DNA of 6,155 nt, taken from contig JBBQXS010000095.1 in assembly GCA_038209365.1 (NCBI GenBank), positions 1-6,155 on the forward strand. Direction: 5' to 3'. This stretch comes from DASQHW01 sp038209365 (lineage in GTDB: Bacteria; Actinomycetota; Acidimicrobiia; IMCC26256; PALSA-610). This document shows positions 1-5,823 of this stretch, piece by piece. Each line of letters starts with the position of its first letter. Within the stretch, counting starts at the first letter, position 1. Below the pieces are notes generated by a model. That model worked only from the letters and a program-made list of their open reading frames with translations, made no database searches and was not told the origin of the DNA. Position numbers and translations under genes: made by a program.

Positions 1-141
1 GAGATGGTGATGCCGGGCGACAACACCGAGATGACGGTGCAGCTCCAGAAGCCCATCGCGATGGACGAGGGCTTGCGGTTCGCCATCCGCGAGGGTGGCC
101 GTACCGTCGGCTCCGGCCGCGTCGTCAAGATCCAGAAGTAG
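1..141 (+). CDS. tuf: Elongation factor Tu, C-terminal end (5' truncated by window)
   Basis: The first 46 codons of the window read in frame 1 to a TAG stop and match the C-terminal beta-barrel (domain 3) of EF-Tu. Seen directly: MVMPGDNTEMTVQL, then KPIAMDEGLRFAIREGGRTV, then a GSGRVVKIQK tail. This is the very conserved end of the family, which delivers aminoacyl-tRNA to the ribosome as a GTP complex in the cytoplasm; domain 3 contacts the tRNA acceptor/T arm and EF-Ts. The GTPase domain lies outside the window. Only 7 bases separate the stop from the rpsJ start, so tuf and rpsJ are almost certainly one transcript, the usual str-operon to S10 order in Actinobacteria. The exact C-terminal residues (Val-Lys-Ile-Gln-Lys) are a lineage-level variation and not a defect. 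Confidence 0.97.
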   Translation, partial: EMVMPGDNTEMTVQLQKPIAMDEGLRFAIREGGRTVGSGRVVKIQK

Positions 142-148
142 GGACGGC

Positions 149-475
149 ATGGCCGCGAACACTGGGCAGAAGATCCGCATCCGCTTGAAGGCCTACGACC
201 ACGAGGTCATCGACCAGTCCACGAAGAAGATCGTCGAGACCGTCGTGCGGACCCAGGCGAAGGTGCGCGGTCCCGTACCCCTGCCGACCGAGATTCGCAA
301 GTACACGGTCGTGCGCTCACCACACGTCGACAAGGACAGTCGCGAGCACTTCGAGATGCGCATTCACAAGCGCCTCATCGACATCGTCGAACCGACCGGC
401 AAGACCGTCGAGGCGCTGCAACGCCTCGACCTCCCGGCGGGCGTCGACATCGAGCTGAAGATGCAGCAGGCGTAA
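149..475 (+). CDS. rpsJ: 30S ribosomal protein S10 (NusE)
   Basis: A 108-residue protein, slightly longer than the usual 101-103. S10 is a protein of the 30S head and, as NusE, pairs with NusB in transcription antitermination. Family landmarks are clear: KIRIRLKAYDHEVID at residues 8-22, the GPVPLPT turn at 41-47, the RSPHVDKDSREHFE loop at 56-69 and HKRLIDI at 73-79. The chosen ATG (149) gives MAANTGQKIRI; an upstream in-frame ATG at 95 is rejected because it lies inside tuf. A purine-rich AGGGA at 140-144 overlaps the tuf stop and sits 4 bases before the ATG, suggesting translation coupled to tuf. Unusually, the next gene downstream is not rplC but a convergent membrane-protein gene on the other strand, with a strong hairpin between them. 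S10 is therefore probably expressed only with the str operon here. Confidence 0.99.
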   Translation: MAANTGQKIRIRLKAYDHEVIDQSTKKIVETVVRTQAKVRGPVPLPTEIRKYTVVRSPHVDKDSREHFEMRIHKRLIDIVEPTGKTVEALQRLDLPAGVDIELKMQQA

Positions 476-491
476 TTCTTTGTCGCGCTCG

Positions 492-518
492 CTGCGGCGC
501 AGGGTACCTGCGCCGCGG
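492..518. terminator. GC-rich hairpin between convergent rpsJ and the membrane-protein gene
   Basis: A perfect inverted repeat of 10 bp (494-503 GCGGCGCAGG, 507-516 CCTGCGCCGC) encloses a 3-base loop; a C-G and a wobble pair can extend it to 492-518. It starts 19 bases after the rpsJ stop and ends 29 bases before the stop of the opposite-strand gene, the place for a shared bidirectional terminator. There is no T-tract on either side, so it would be the T-less type often suggested for high-GC Actinobacteria rather than a classical intrinsic terminator. The termination role is inferred from position and stem strength. It would keep str-operon transcription from running antisense into the inserted genes. 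Confidence 0.6.
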
Positions 519-546
519 GCGCTCGCCGCTCCGCCAGCTCGCTTCA

Positions 547-2721
547 TCAACAGCCGGTGACTGGTGGGGCGGGGCCTTTGTGGAGGTCGGTCAGGTTGAG
601 GATGCCGCGTTGCGATTCGATCGACACGGTCACCGACTTCGGGAGCCGCACCGCGGCGCGGATCTGACCGCGTACGACAAGGGCGGCAGCACGGCGGTTC
701 ACGATCAACGTGAACGTCTCCGGTGTCCGGCCGCTGGTCGTGACCTCTGACGGCAGCCGGCGGAACTCTGTCGTCGAGCTCGCCGAGCTCACGTGGTCCC
801 CGTCGAAGTCCAGGTTCATCTGCTCGCTCTTGTGGGCGTTGTCCTCGAACCGGAAGACGACTCCGCCCGGTGGGCCGTCGGAATCGACCTTGCCCTGAAA
901 CGCGAAGCACGAGTCCGTTGCGACCGGCAACCACGCGGTGCGCTCGTTCCGAGCTCCCTTGTCGCGGAACTCGGCGCCGTCGGCGGCGACCGTCCACCCG
1001 AAGCGACCGTCGGGCGGTGCGGCCGGTGTCCACGCGTCGGGAACGTTCGGTGTCAGCACCTGCGCGGCCACGTCGTTGCGATACTCGACGGGGATGGGCG
1101 TGTCCGGATACACCGGCGTGAAGTTCGCGTCGACGTATTGCGCGAACTCCGCCGCCGAGATCGGGCCGCCGTTGCTGTGCACGAACGCGACCGGCTTGCT
1201 CTCCTCCAGGTCCGCGCGGAACCATTCCCACGACTTCGGGAGCACGTAGCTGTTGCTGGTGCGACCCAGGTAGATCTCACCCGTGAGGAACGACTTCCAG
1301 ATGAATCGCGTCGCCGAGACGCGGTGGTAGTCGAGATACGGCCACGGGTCGTTCGTCCAGACGAGCAGGGGATCCCAATCCTTCGACACGAGGTCGAGGA
1401 CGGCGCGAACCGCGCGGGTGTCTCCGGCTTGTGCCTGCTCGATCTCGGCGGCGTGGGCGTGGGGCGAGGTGAACTTGCTGAAGTCCTGCATGTCCTGGAC
1501 GAACTGCTTCGGTCCGGTGAGGTAGATCGCGAGCACGAGCGCGAGCACCGGCCAGGCAAACGTGTAGAGGACGCGTCGCCGGCCGGCAATCGCCTGATAC
1601 ACCCGCCCCGCGAGCGCGGCGGCCATCAGCGCCGTCGGCGTCGACGTCACCGAGAAGTAGTGACTCGAGTAGCGCTGCGCGAGCACCAGCTCGATCCAGG
1701 CGCCGGCGAACCATCCGACGAGACCGAGGCCGAAGAGGCGCTGGCGCAGGCTCGCCCGAGACCATTCGATCGCGGTCATCGCAAAGAACGCGAGGATGAC
1801 GACGCACGCGAACGGGCGTTGCTGATAGTACGCGTAGAACTGGTCCCAGCCGAGGGCGAACTGCCCGCCGAGGCTGCGACCGGTGCCGATGTTCATGAAG
1901 CGCGCGTAGGTCCACCAGCCCGAGAAGAACTCGCCGAACTTGCCACGTATGAGGTACCAGATCGGCGCGCTCGCGAAGGCGAGTGCGCTCGCGCCGACGA
2001 ACGCGATGTCGAGCGTCGCGTGCTCGGCGCGCGGGCGCCGGAGCCGGACCAACCCCAATGCCACGAGCGCCAGCGGAATGGCGGCGAACGCGGTCGAGAG
2101 CAGGGTCTGGACGGCGATGCCGAGGAGCGCGCCGGTTGTGATCGTCGCGGCAAGGGCACGCCGGCGGTCGCTCCACGCGCGATCCCAGAGCAAGATGATC
2201 CAGGCGAGCGCCAGCAACGGCGTCGTCATGTTGCGCGCGTACAGCACGCCCGCGTAGTCCGACGGTCCCAACGCGAAATGCACGAAGACGACCACGGCGG
2301 CCGCGATACCGAGATCGCGGTTGGCGCCGAAGGATTGCGCGGTCCGCGCCGCAGCCACGCCGATGATGACGGCCGCGACCGCGATGAACAGCGAGATCGC
2401 GTACCAGAAGCTGTCGTGCGTCGAGATCCACGTCGCGGCCTGGTACACGAACGTCTCGAGCGGGCCCTTGTTGTGGATGCCGTTCTCGTAGTACGTCCCG
2501 CCGAAGCGGATCGTGCGCAGGACGATGTCGTAGGTGTATTCGGGGTCAACGTTCTGTGATCGCTGCCAGTTGCCGATGACCGCCGCCGCGAACACGACGA
2601 CGAACGACGCGAACGTGACCACGCGCGTGGCGTCGGCGATCGTTCGCTTCACTGCCGCCGTATCGAACCGACGCGGTCCCTCGTCCTGATCGAGCTCCGG
2701 GAGGTCGAGGTCCTCAATCAT
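547..2721 (-). CDS. Putative GT-C fold membrane glycosyltransferase with C-terminal beta-sandwich-like domain
   Basis: A 724-residue multi-pass membrane protein. The N-terminus (1-33) is acidic and soluble. About 9-11 hydrophobic segments follow, near 34-50, 106-123, 137-150, 164-178, 192-225, 236-254, 303-317, 329-346, 355-372 and 384-401. The first external loop has an acidic DPEYTY (59-64) and HNKGPLE (83-89), resembling the catalytic Asp and the His-Lys-Pro-Pro-Leu-type motif of PMT/ArnT-like GT-C enzymes, which use polyprenyl-phosphate sugars outside the membrane. Residues 450-545 contain PLLVWTNDPWPYLDYHR, TRFIWKSFL and a KPVAFVHSNGG strand, typical of the soluble part after the membrane core in bacterial GT-C proteins. 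Residues 570-724 are strand-rich and end with Cys724; Cys605 is the only other cysteine there, so a disulfide is possible. The start ATG is preceded by GGAG (2731-2734, minus strand) 9 bases away and overlaps the upstream gene by 8 bases. The family call is by motif; the substrate is unknown, and a non-catalytic membrane protein remains possible. Confidence 0.75.
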   Translation of the reverse strand: MIEDLDLPELDQDEGPRRFDTAAVKRTIADATRVVTFASFVVVFAAAVIGNWQRSQNVDPEYTYDIVLRTIRFGGTYYENGIHNKGPLETFVYQAATWISTHDSFWYAISLFIAVAAVIIGVAAARTAQSFGANRDLGIAAAVVVFVHFALGPSDYAGVLYARNMTTPLLALAWIILLWDRAWSDRRRALAATITTGALLGIAVQTLLSTAFAAIPLALVALGLVRLRRPRAEHATLDIAFVGASALAFASAPIWYLIRGKFGEFFSGWWTYARFMNIGTGRSLGGQFALGWDQFYAYYQQRPFACVVILAFFAMTAIEWSRASLRQRLFGLGLVGWFAGAWIELVLAQRYSSHYFSVTSTPTALMAAALAGRVYQAIAGRRRVLYTFAWPVLALVLAIYLTGPKQFVQDMQDFSKFTSPHAHAAEIEQAQAGDTRAVRAVLDLVSKDWDPLLVWTNDPWPYLDYHRVSATRFIWKSFLTGEIYLGRTSNSYVLPKSWEWFRADLEESKPVAFVHSNGGPISAAEFAQYVDANFTPVYPDTPIPVEYRNDVAAQVLTPNVPDAWTPAAPPDGRFGWTVAADGAEFRDKGARNERTAWLPVATDSCFAFQGKVDSDGPPGGVVFRFEDNAHKSEQMNLDFDGDHVSSASSTTEFRRLPSEVTTSGRTPETFTLIVNRRAAALVVRGQIRAAVRLPKSVTVSIESQRGILNLTDLHKGPAPPVTGC

Positions 2722-4210
2722 CGTGCGGCGCTCCGCGCACGACCGCGAGGGCTTCTTCGCGCGGCTCGGGAGGCACGGGTGCGCCCCGTGGAATCGACGC
2801 CCGATGCAGCCGAGCGCTCGCGGCGTCGGCGCCCAACGCGACCGCGACGATCACGAGGACGCCGAGGCGGGCGAGGGGGCCGACCATGTGTCGGTTCACC
2901 TCCATGGGGTCGCCGACGTAGGAGCTCCAGATGTCGACGATCGCAGACAGGAGACCCCCGGCGACGACGGCGACCAGAAGGCGCCGGTGCCGGTCGACGG
3001 CGGCGAGCCCGAGACCCGCGGCGGCGAGCAGGAGCCCGGCCCACAGCCCCGCGTTCGTCCGCGGGGTCCCGAAGGGTGCTGGCAGGTGGTGCGGAAAGCG
3101 ATCGAAGACTGCGTAATTGTCGTACGCGCGGTCGTCCTCGCCGAGGATCCCCGGCAGGTCATGGTGCAGCCCTTTCCACCAGTCGGGCCAGCGGACGACC
3201 ATCGACAGCAACAAGCGCCGGCCACCGGGACCGCGTGCCCACGTGCGGTAGCGCGCCAGCTCGGGCGCACGGAGGAACGCCTCGCCGTCGTCCCACGCGT
3301 TGTGGTTGGTACGGCCCCGCAAGGCGTCGTCGACCGGCATCCCGCCGGCGGCGAACCATCTCGTGAGACCGGCATTCGGAAGCACGCGCATGCCGACCAC
3401 GTTGTGCACCGAGTACTGCGTGCGGTGACTCACCGCCTGTGCGAAGTAGACATAACCGCAGACGACCAGGATCGCGAGCGCGCCTCCCAGCAGACGGCGT
3501 CGCACCCCCCGATCGCCGCCCGGCGCGGCCCATGTGCACGCGAGCGCGACCGGGAGGAGGACGAGCACCGTGGGGAGCACGTTGGTGTCGCGTACGAGGA
3601 TCCACGCGCCCGTCGCGAGCCACCCCCAGGTGACGTTCCGCTTCGACGGCCGCGCCGCGGCCCGCCACCACGCGGCGATGCTCAGGATCCCGAGGGAGGT
3701 CGACACGCTCTCGCTGAGGATCAGCGTGTTCCACAGCGCATTGCGGGGCTCGATGGCGATCGCGGCGATGAAGACGACGGCGACCACGCCGACGACGCGC
3801 GAACGCATCTCGGCGAAGACCACCCGGCACAGGACCCAGAACGCCGCGACGTAGATCCCGGTCTGGGCCAGGACTGTGAGCGTCGGGCTCCGTCCCACGG
3901 ACCAAAGTAGGAACGGATAGCCGATCGGCCGTTCGTCGAAGAAGAAGCGCCCGTGGAGCGGCCCGCGTCGCGCGACCGCGAGGTAGCTGAAGGAGTCCGG
4001 ATACGTCGGCGGGAAGTGCGGCCACGGCTGGCCCAGTAGCCGCACGAGAAAGAACGCGACGACGACCGCAGCGATCGCGACTCCGACGTGCCGTCCGGTA
4101 CGGGCTGGTGCGATCCGCACCTCGTCGCCCGGTAGTGGGCCGCCCGGTGGTGGGCCGCCCGGTGGTGGACCGCCCGGCCCTGCGTCCAGTGGAACGTCAC
4201 GCATCGTCAT
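2714..4210 (-). CDS. Putative GT-C-like polytopic membrane protein (glycosyltransferase-related)
   Basis: A 498-residue membrane protein of a type I cannot name. A Pro/Gly-rich cytoplasmic tail (11-28, GGPPP repeats) is followed by hydrophobic segments near 42-59, 111-131, 138-153, 163-182, 196-206, 209-228, 240-258, 387-404, 409-426 and 446-461. After the first segment comes PDSFSYL (71-77; Asp72 sits where GT-C enzymes keep a catalytic Asp) and then ERPIGYPFLLW (93-103), like the Arg-x-Pro-Gly-Tyr-Pro signature of bacterial GT-C proteins. SES (166-168) in a membrane helix and GDPMEVNRH (433-441) before the last helix look conserved. A large loop of about 128 residues (259-386) is probably extracytoplasmic. 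The start is ATG 4210 (MTMRD); ATG 4204 is an alternative two codons later. Neither has a clear Shine-Dalgarno, and a TACACT box lies so close that the mRNA may be leaderless. It is the first gene of a two-gene operon with the 724-residue protein, suggesting a shared glycan or lipid-linked substrate. Confidence 0.7.
   Translation of the reverse strand: MTMRDVPLDAGPGGPPPGGPPPGGPLPGDEVRIAPARTGRHVGVAIAAVVVAFFLVRLLGQPWPHFPPTYPDSFSYLAVARRGPLHGRFFFDERPIGYPFLLWSVGRSPTLTVLAQTGIYVAAFWVLCRVVFAEMRSRVVGVVAVVFIAAIAIEPRNALWNTLILSESVSTSLGILSIAAWWRAAARPSKRNVTWGWLATGAWILVRDTNVLPTVLVLLPVALACTWAAPGGDRGVRRRLLGGALAILVVCGYVYFAQAVSHRTQYSVHNVVGMRVLPNAGLTRWFAAGGMPVDDALRGRTNHNAWDDGEAFLRAPELARYRTWARGPGGRRLLLSMVVRWPDWWKGLHHDLPGILGEDDRAYDNYAVFDRFPHHLPAPFGTPRTNAGLWAGLLLAAAGLGLAAVDRHRRLLVAVVAGGLLSAIVDIWSSYVGDPMEVNRHMVGPLARLGVLVIVAVALGADAASARLHRASIPRGAPVPPEPREEALAVVRGAPHDD
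4130..4174 (-). repeat. Three 15-bp tandem units encoding GGPPP in the membrane-protein N-terminus
   Basis: Units at 4130-4144, 4145-4159 and 4160-4174 differ by a single base from one to the next. Read on the minus strand they encode GGPPP, GGPPP, GGPLP at residues 13-27 of the 498-residue protein. The unit length is a multiple of three, so gain or loss of a unit keeps the frame and only changes tail length. The two Pro-Pro-Pro-Gly stretches are of the class known to stall ribosomes without elongation factor P. Confidence 0.9.
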
Positions 4211-4222
4211 CGAGGTGCGTTG

Positions 4223-4228
4223 AGTGTA
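4223..4228 (-). promoter_or_regulatory. Candidate -10 box (TACACT) for the minus-strand membrane-protein operon
   Basis: On the minus strand, TACACT fits the TAnnnT pattern of housekeeping -10 elements. Its last base is 13 bases from the ATG at 4210, so a start site about 7 bases downstream would leave a 5' leader of roughly 6 nt, effectively leaderless. No good -35 is visible at 16-18 bp (for example ACGGAC). Leaderless mRNAs are common in Actinobacteria. The call rests on one hexamer plus position. Confidence 0.4.
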
Positions 4229-4281
4229 CGACCGGGGTCCTCGCCGTCCGTGCCGGCGGGTGGCCGCCGAACGCGATGACT

Positions 4282-4290
4282 TGCTAACAT
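4282..4290 (+). promoter_or_regulatory. Candidate extended -10 promoter for rplC-rplD-rplW-rplB
   Basis: TGC followed by TAACAT (4285-4290) gives the TGn extension and the TAnnnT pattern of an extended -10 promoter, which can work without a good -35; none is seen 17-18 bp upstream. The predicted start near 4297 gives about 205 nt of leader before rplC. The inserted opposite-strand genes cut rplC off from the tuf-rpsJ transcript, so a promoter is needed in this 291-bp gap, and this is one of the very few AT-rich spots in it. Confidence 0.5.
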
Positions 4291-4296
4291 CGTCGG

Positions 4297-4501
4297 GCTT
4301 CCCAGGCTGCACCCGCGCGGCCTGCCGCGCCGCCGCCCCAGGCCTCGGGCACCGGCGCGAAACCAACCGAGGCCCGCGTAGGCCCTTTCCGAGGGAACCG
4401 CGCGGCACAACCGAGATCGACGCTCCGCCGGGCTTGCCCGAGCGGAGCGCTCGCGTGAAACGGCAACCCTCCGCTGTCGGGATATCGAGCAGGACGTCGA
4501 C
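4297..4501 (+). promoter_or_regulatory. Structured 5' leader of the rplC operon
   Basis: This non-coding stretch before rplC holds three clean hairpins. The first is a 6-bp stem, 4315-4320 with 4325-4330, loop CCTG. The second is an 8-bp stem GGCCTCGG 4341-4348 with CCGAGGCC 4367-4374, loop 18 nt. The third and largest pairs 4421-4432 with 4437-4449 (see the separate entry). No T-tract or short leader ORF with a convincing ribosome site is seen. Ribosomal-protein operons are often controlled by one of their products binding the leader (in E. coli, L4 binds the S10 leader). L4 is encoded by the second gene here, but an analogous role is inference only. Confidence 0.45.
4421..4449 (+). ncRNA. 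Stable leader hairpin with CUUG tetraloop upstream of rplC
   Basis: Outer arms CGCTCCGC (4421-4428) and GCGGAGCG (4442-4449) pair over 8 bp. They are followed inward by CGGG (4429-4432) with CCCG (4437-4440), one bulged A at 4441, and a CTTG loop (4433-4436). That is 12 Watson-Crick pairs capped by a CUUG tetraloop, one of the known extra-stable RNA tetraloops. It ends 52 bases before the rplC ATG and has no T-tract after it, so it reads as a regulatory or stabilising RNA element more than a terminator. The base pairing is certain; the function is not. Confidence 0.5.
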
Positions 4502-5149
4502 ATGGCGAACAAAGGGATCCTGGGCCGAAAGCTCGGCATGACCCAGGTCTTCGACGATGCGAATCGGGTCGTGCCGGTGACGGTCATCGAGGCGGGGCCG
4601 TGCCGCGTCATCCAGCTCAAGACGCCGGAGCGGGACGGGTACGCGGCGGTGCAGCTCGCGTTCGGCGCCACCAAGCCGGCGCGGTTGTCGAAGCCGGAGC
4701 TCGGGCATCTCAAGGCCGCGAACGCCGATCCCGCCAAGTATCTCGCCGAGCTCCGTGTGGACGACCTGTCGGGCTTCGAGATCGGTCAGTTGCTCAAGGC
4801 CGACGTGTTCGCGGCCGGTGAGCGCGTCGACGTCACCGGCATCAGCAAGGGTCACGGCTTCTCGGGCGTGATGAAGCGCCACAACTTCTCGGGCCAAGGT
4901 GCGAGCCACGGCAATCACAAGAAGCACCGCGCGCCGGGCGCGATCGGTGCGTGCGCCACGCCGGCGCGGGTCTTCAAGGGTGTCGGCATGGCCGGCCAGC
5001 ACGGCAACGCCCGCATCACGACGCTGAACCTCGAGGTCGTCGAAGGCGACGCCGAGCGCAACCTGTTGCTCGTGAAGGGCGCCGTCCCCGGGCCCTCGGG
5101 TGGGCTCGTGTTCGTGCGCAATGCGGTCAAGTCGGCGGTGAAATCGTGA
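4502..5149 (+). CDS. rplC: 50S ribosomal protein L3
   Basis: A full-length 215-residue L3, an early-assembly protein binding 23S rRNA near the peptidyl-transferase centre. Landmarks: GILGRKLGMTQVF (5-17), PVTVIEAGPC (25-34), VDVTGISKGHGFSGVMKRHNF (109-129), the long central loop GASHGNHKKHRAPGAIG (133-149), TPARVFKGVGMAGQHGN (153-169) and AERNLLLVKGAVPG (184-197). At the site of E. coli Gln150, the residue methylated by PrmB, this protein has Ala152, so that modification cannot occur here. The ATG at 4502 has AGGA at 4491-4494, 7 bases upstream. The gene normally follows rpsJ directly, but here it follows a divergent promoter region and a structured leader and so probably heads its own transcript. 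Its stop overlaps the GTG start of rplD by 4 bases. Confidence 0.99.
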   Translation: MANKGILGRKLGMTQVFDDANRVVPVTVIEAGPCRVIQLKTPERDGYAAVQLAFGATKPARLSKPELGHLKAANADPAKYLAELRVDDLSGFEIGQLLKADVFAAGERVDVTGISKGHGFSGVMKRHNFSGQGASHGNHKKHRAPGAIGACATPARVFKGVGMAGQHGNARITTLNLEVVEGDAERNLLLVKGAVPGPSGGLVFVRNAVKSAVKS

Positions 5150-5823
5150 GCACGTTGACGATGAAGAAGGCCGACGGCGGTGAAGGTCAGAGCATCGAGC
5201 TCCCCGACGACGTGTTCGGCATCGAGCCCAACACCGCGGTCATGCACCAGGTCGTGACCGCGCAGCTCGCGAGCAAGCGCGCCGGCACCCACTCGACCAA
5301 GACACGCGCCGAGGTGCGGGGCGGCGGCGCGAAGCCGTGGCGCCAGAAGGGCACGGGGCGCGCCCGTCAGGGCTCGATCCGATCGCCGCACTGGCGGGGT
5401 GGCGGGGTGGCGCACGGTCCGAAGCCGCGGGACTATTCGCAGCGCACGCCGAAGAAGATGGTGAAGCTGGCGCTGCGATCGGCACTCTCCGACCGCGCCT
5501 CCGACGGCAAGCTGATGGTGGTCGACGAGTGGGGCATCGACACGCCCCGTACGAAGGACGGCCTGAAGCTCCTCGAGGCGCTCGGATTCCGGGCGAAGGG
5601 AGAACGCGCACCCCGCGTGCTCCTCGTGCTGTTCCGTACCGAAGAGGTCGTGTGGAAGTCGGTGCGCAACCTCGGCGAGCGCGTCCAGATCGTGCTCCCG
5701 GAAGAGCTCAACACCTACGACGTGCTCGTCAACGACTGGCTGGTGTTCTCGAAGAGCTCGCTCGACACGGTGGTGGCCCGCCTGAGCGACGAGTCGGAAG
5801 GGCGGGAGGGCGAAGACACGTGA
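5146..5823 (+). CDS. rplD: 50S ribosomal protein L4
   Basis: A 225-residue L4 with GTG start, slightly longer than the common 200-220. L4 lines the nascent-peptide exit tunnel with its extended loop, visible at about 56-92: EVRGGGAKPWRQKGTGRARQG, then SIRSPHWRGGGVAHGP. In E. coli it also represses its own operon through the S10 leader. The globular part follows with MVKLALRSALSDR (105-117) and LNTYDVLVNDWLVFSKSSLD (188-207). The C-terminus ends in an acidic tail (SDESEGREGEDT, 214-225). The GTG at 5146 overlaps the rplC stop as GTGA, the pattern repeated at the rplD-rplW junction; an in-frame ATG at 5161 would give 220 residues but has no ribosome site. The tight overlap implies translational coupling with L3. 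Confidence 0.98.
   Translation: MSTLTMKKADGGEGQSIELPDDVFGIEPNTAVMHQVVTAQLASKRAGTHSTKTRAEVRGGGAKPWRQKGTGRARQGSIRSPHWRGGGVAHGPKPRDYSQRTPKKMVKLALRSALSDRASDGKLMVVDEWGIDTPRTKDGLKLLEALGFRAKGERAPRVLLVLFRTEEVVWKSVRNLGERVQIVLPEELNTYDVLVNDWLVFSKSSLDTVVARLSDESEGREGEDT

Noticed and set aside
95..148. Earlier in-frame ATG for rpsJ giving 18 extra residues.
   Set aside because: It lies inside the conserved tuf C-terminus and would add a tail unlike any S10; the ATG at 149 gives the normal S10 start.
485..535. GCGCTCGC (485-492, 519-526) and CGCTCCGCC (527-535) recur at the other junction (4447-4454 and 4421-4429), as if they were insertion-site duplications.
   Set aside because: GCGCTCGC also occurs inside the 724-residue gene (around 1966 and 1985), and 8-9-base matches between GC-rich intergenic stretches are expected by chance. 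There is no transposase, integrase or tRNA.
793..2559. Long open frame on the plus strand (588 codons) antisense to the 724-residue gene.
   Set aside because: Its translation is Arg/Glu/Asp-rich with no recognisable motif. It is a by-product of high third-position GC in the real minus-strand gene, whose membrane helices and motifs are coherent.
2723..3910. Long plus-strand open frame (395 codons) antisense to the 498-residue gene.
   Set aside because: Same shadow effect: low-complexity charged translation, no ribosome site, and opposite a gene with clear transmembrane structure.
4281..4286. TTGCTA read as a -35 box instead of part of an extended -10.
   Set aside because: No TAnnnT lies 16-18 bases downstream, while TGC-TAACAT itself fits an extended -10.
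4946..4966. Loss of the PrmB-methylated Gln in L3 (Ala152 here) as a novelty.
   Set aside because: To my knowledge other actinobacterial L3 proteins also lack this Gln, so it is a lineage trait and not a new feature.
4211..5002. The minus-strand frame of the 498-residue protein stays open upstream to 5002, into the antisense of rplC.
   Set aside because: The upstream part lies over conserved L3 codons and the leader and has no membrane or family features. The ATG at 4210 fits the start of the protein and a nearby -10 box.
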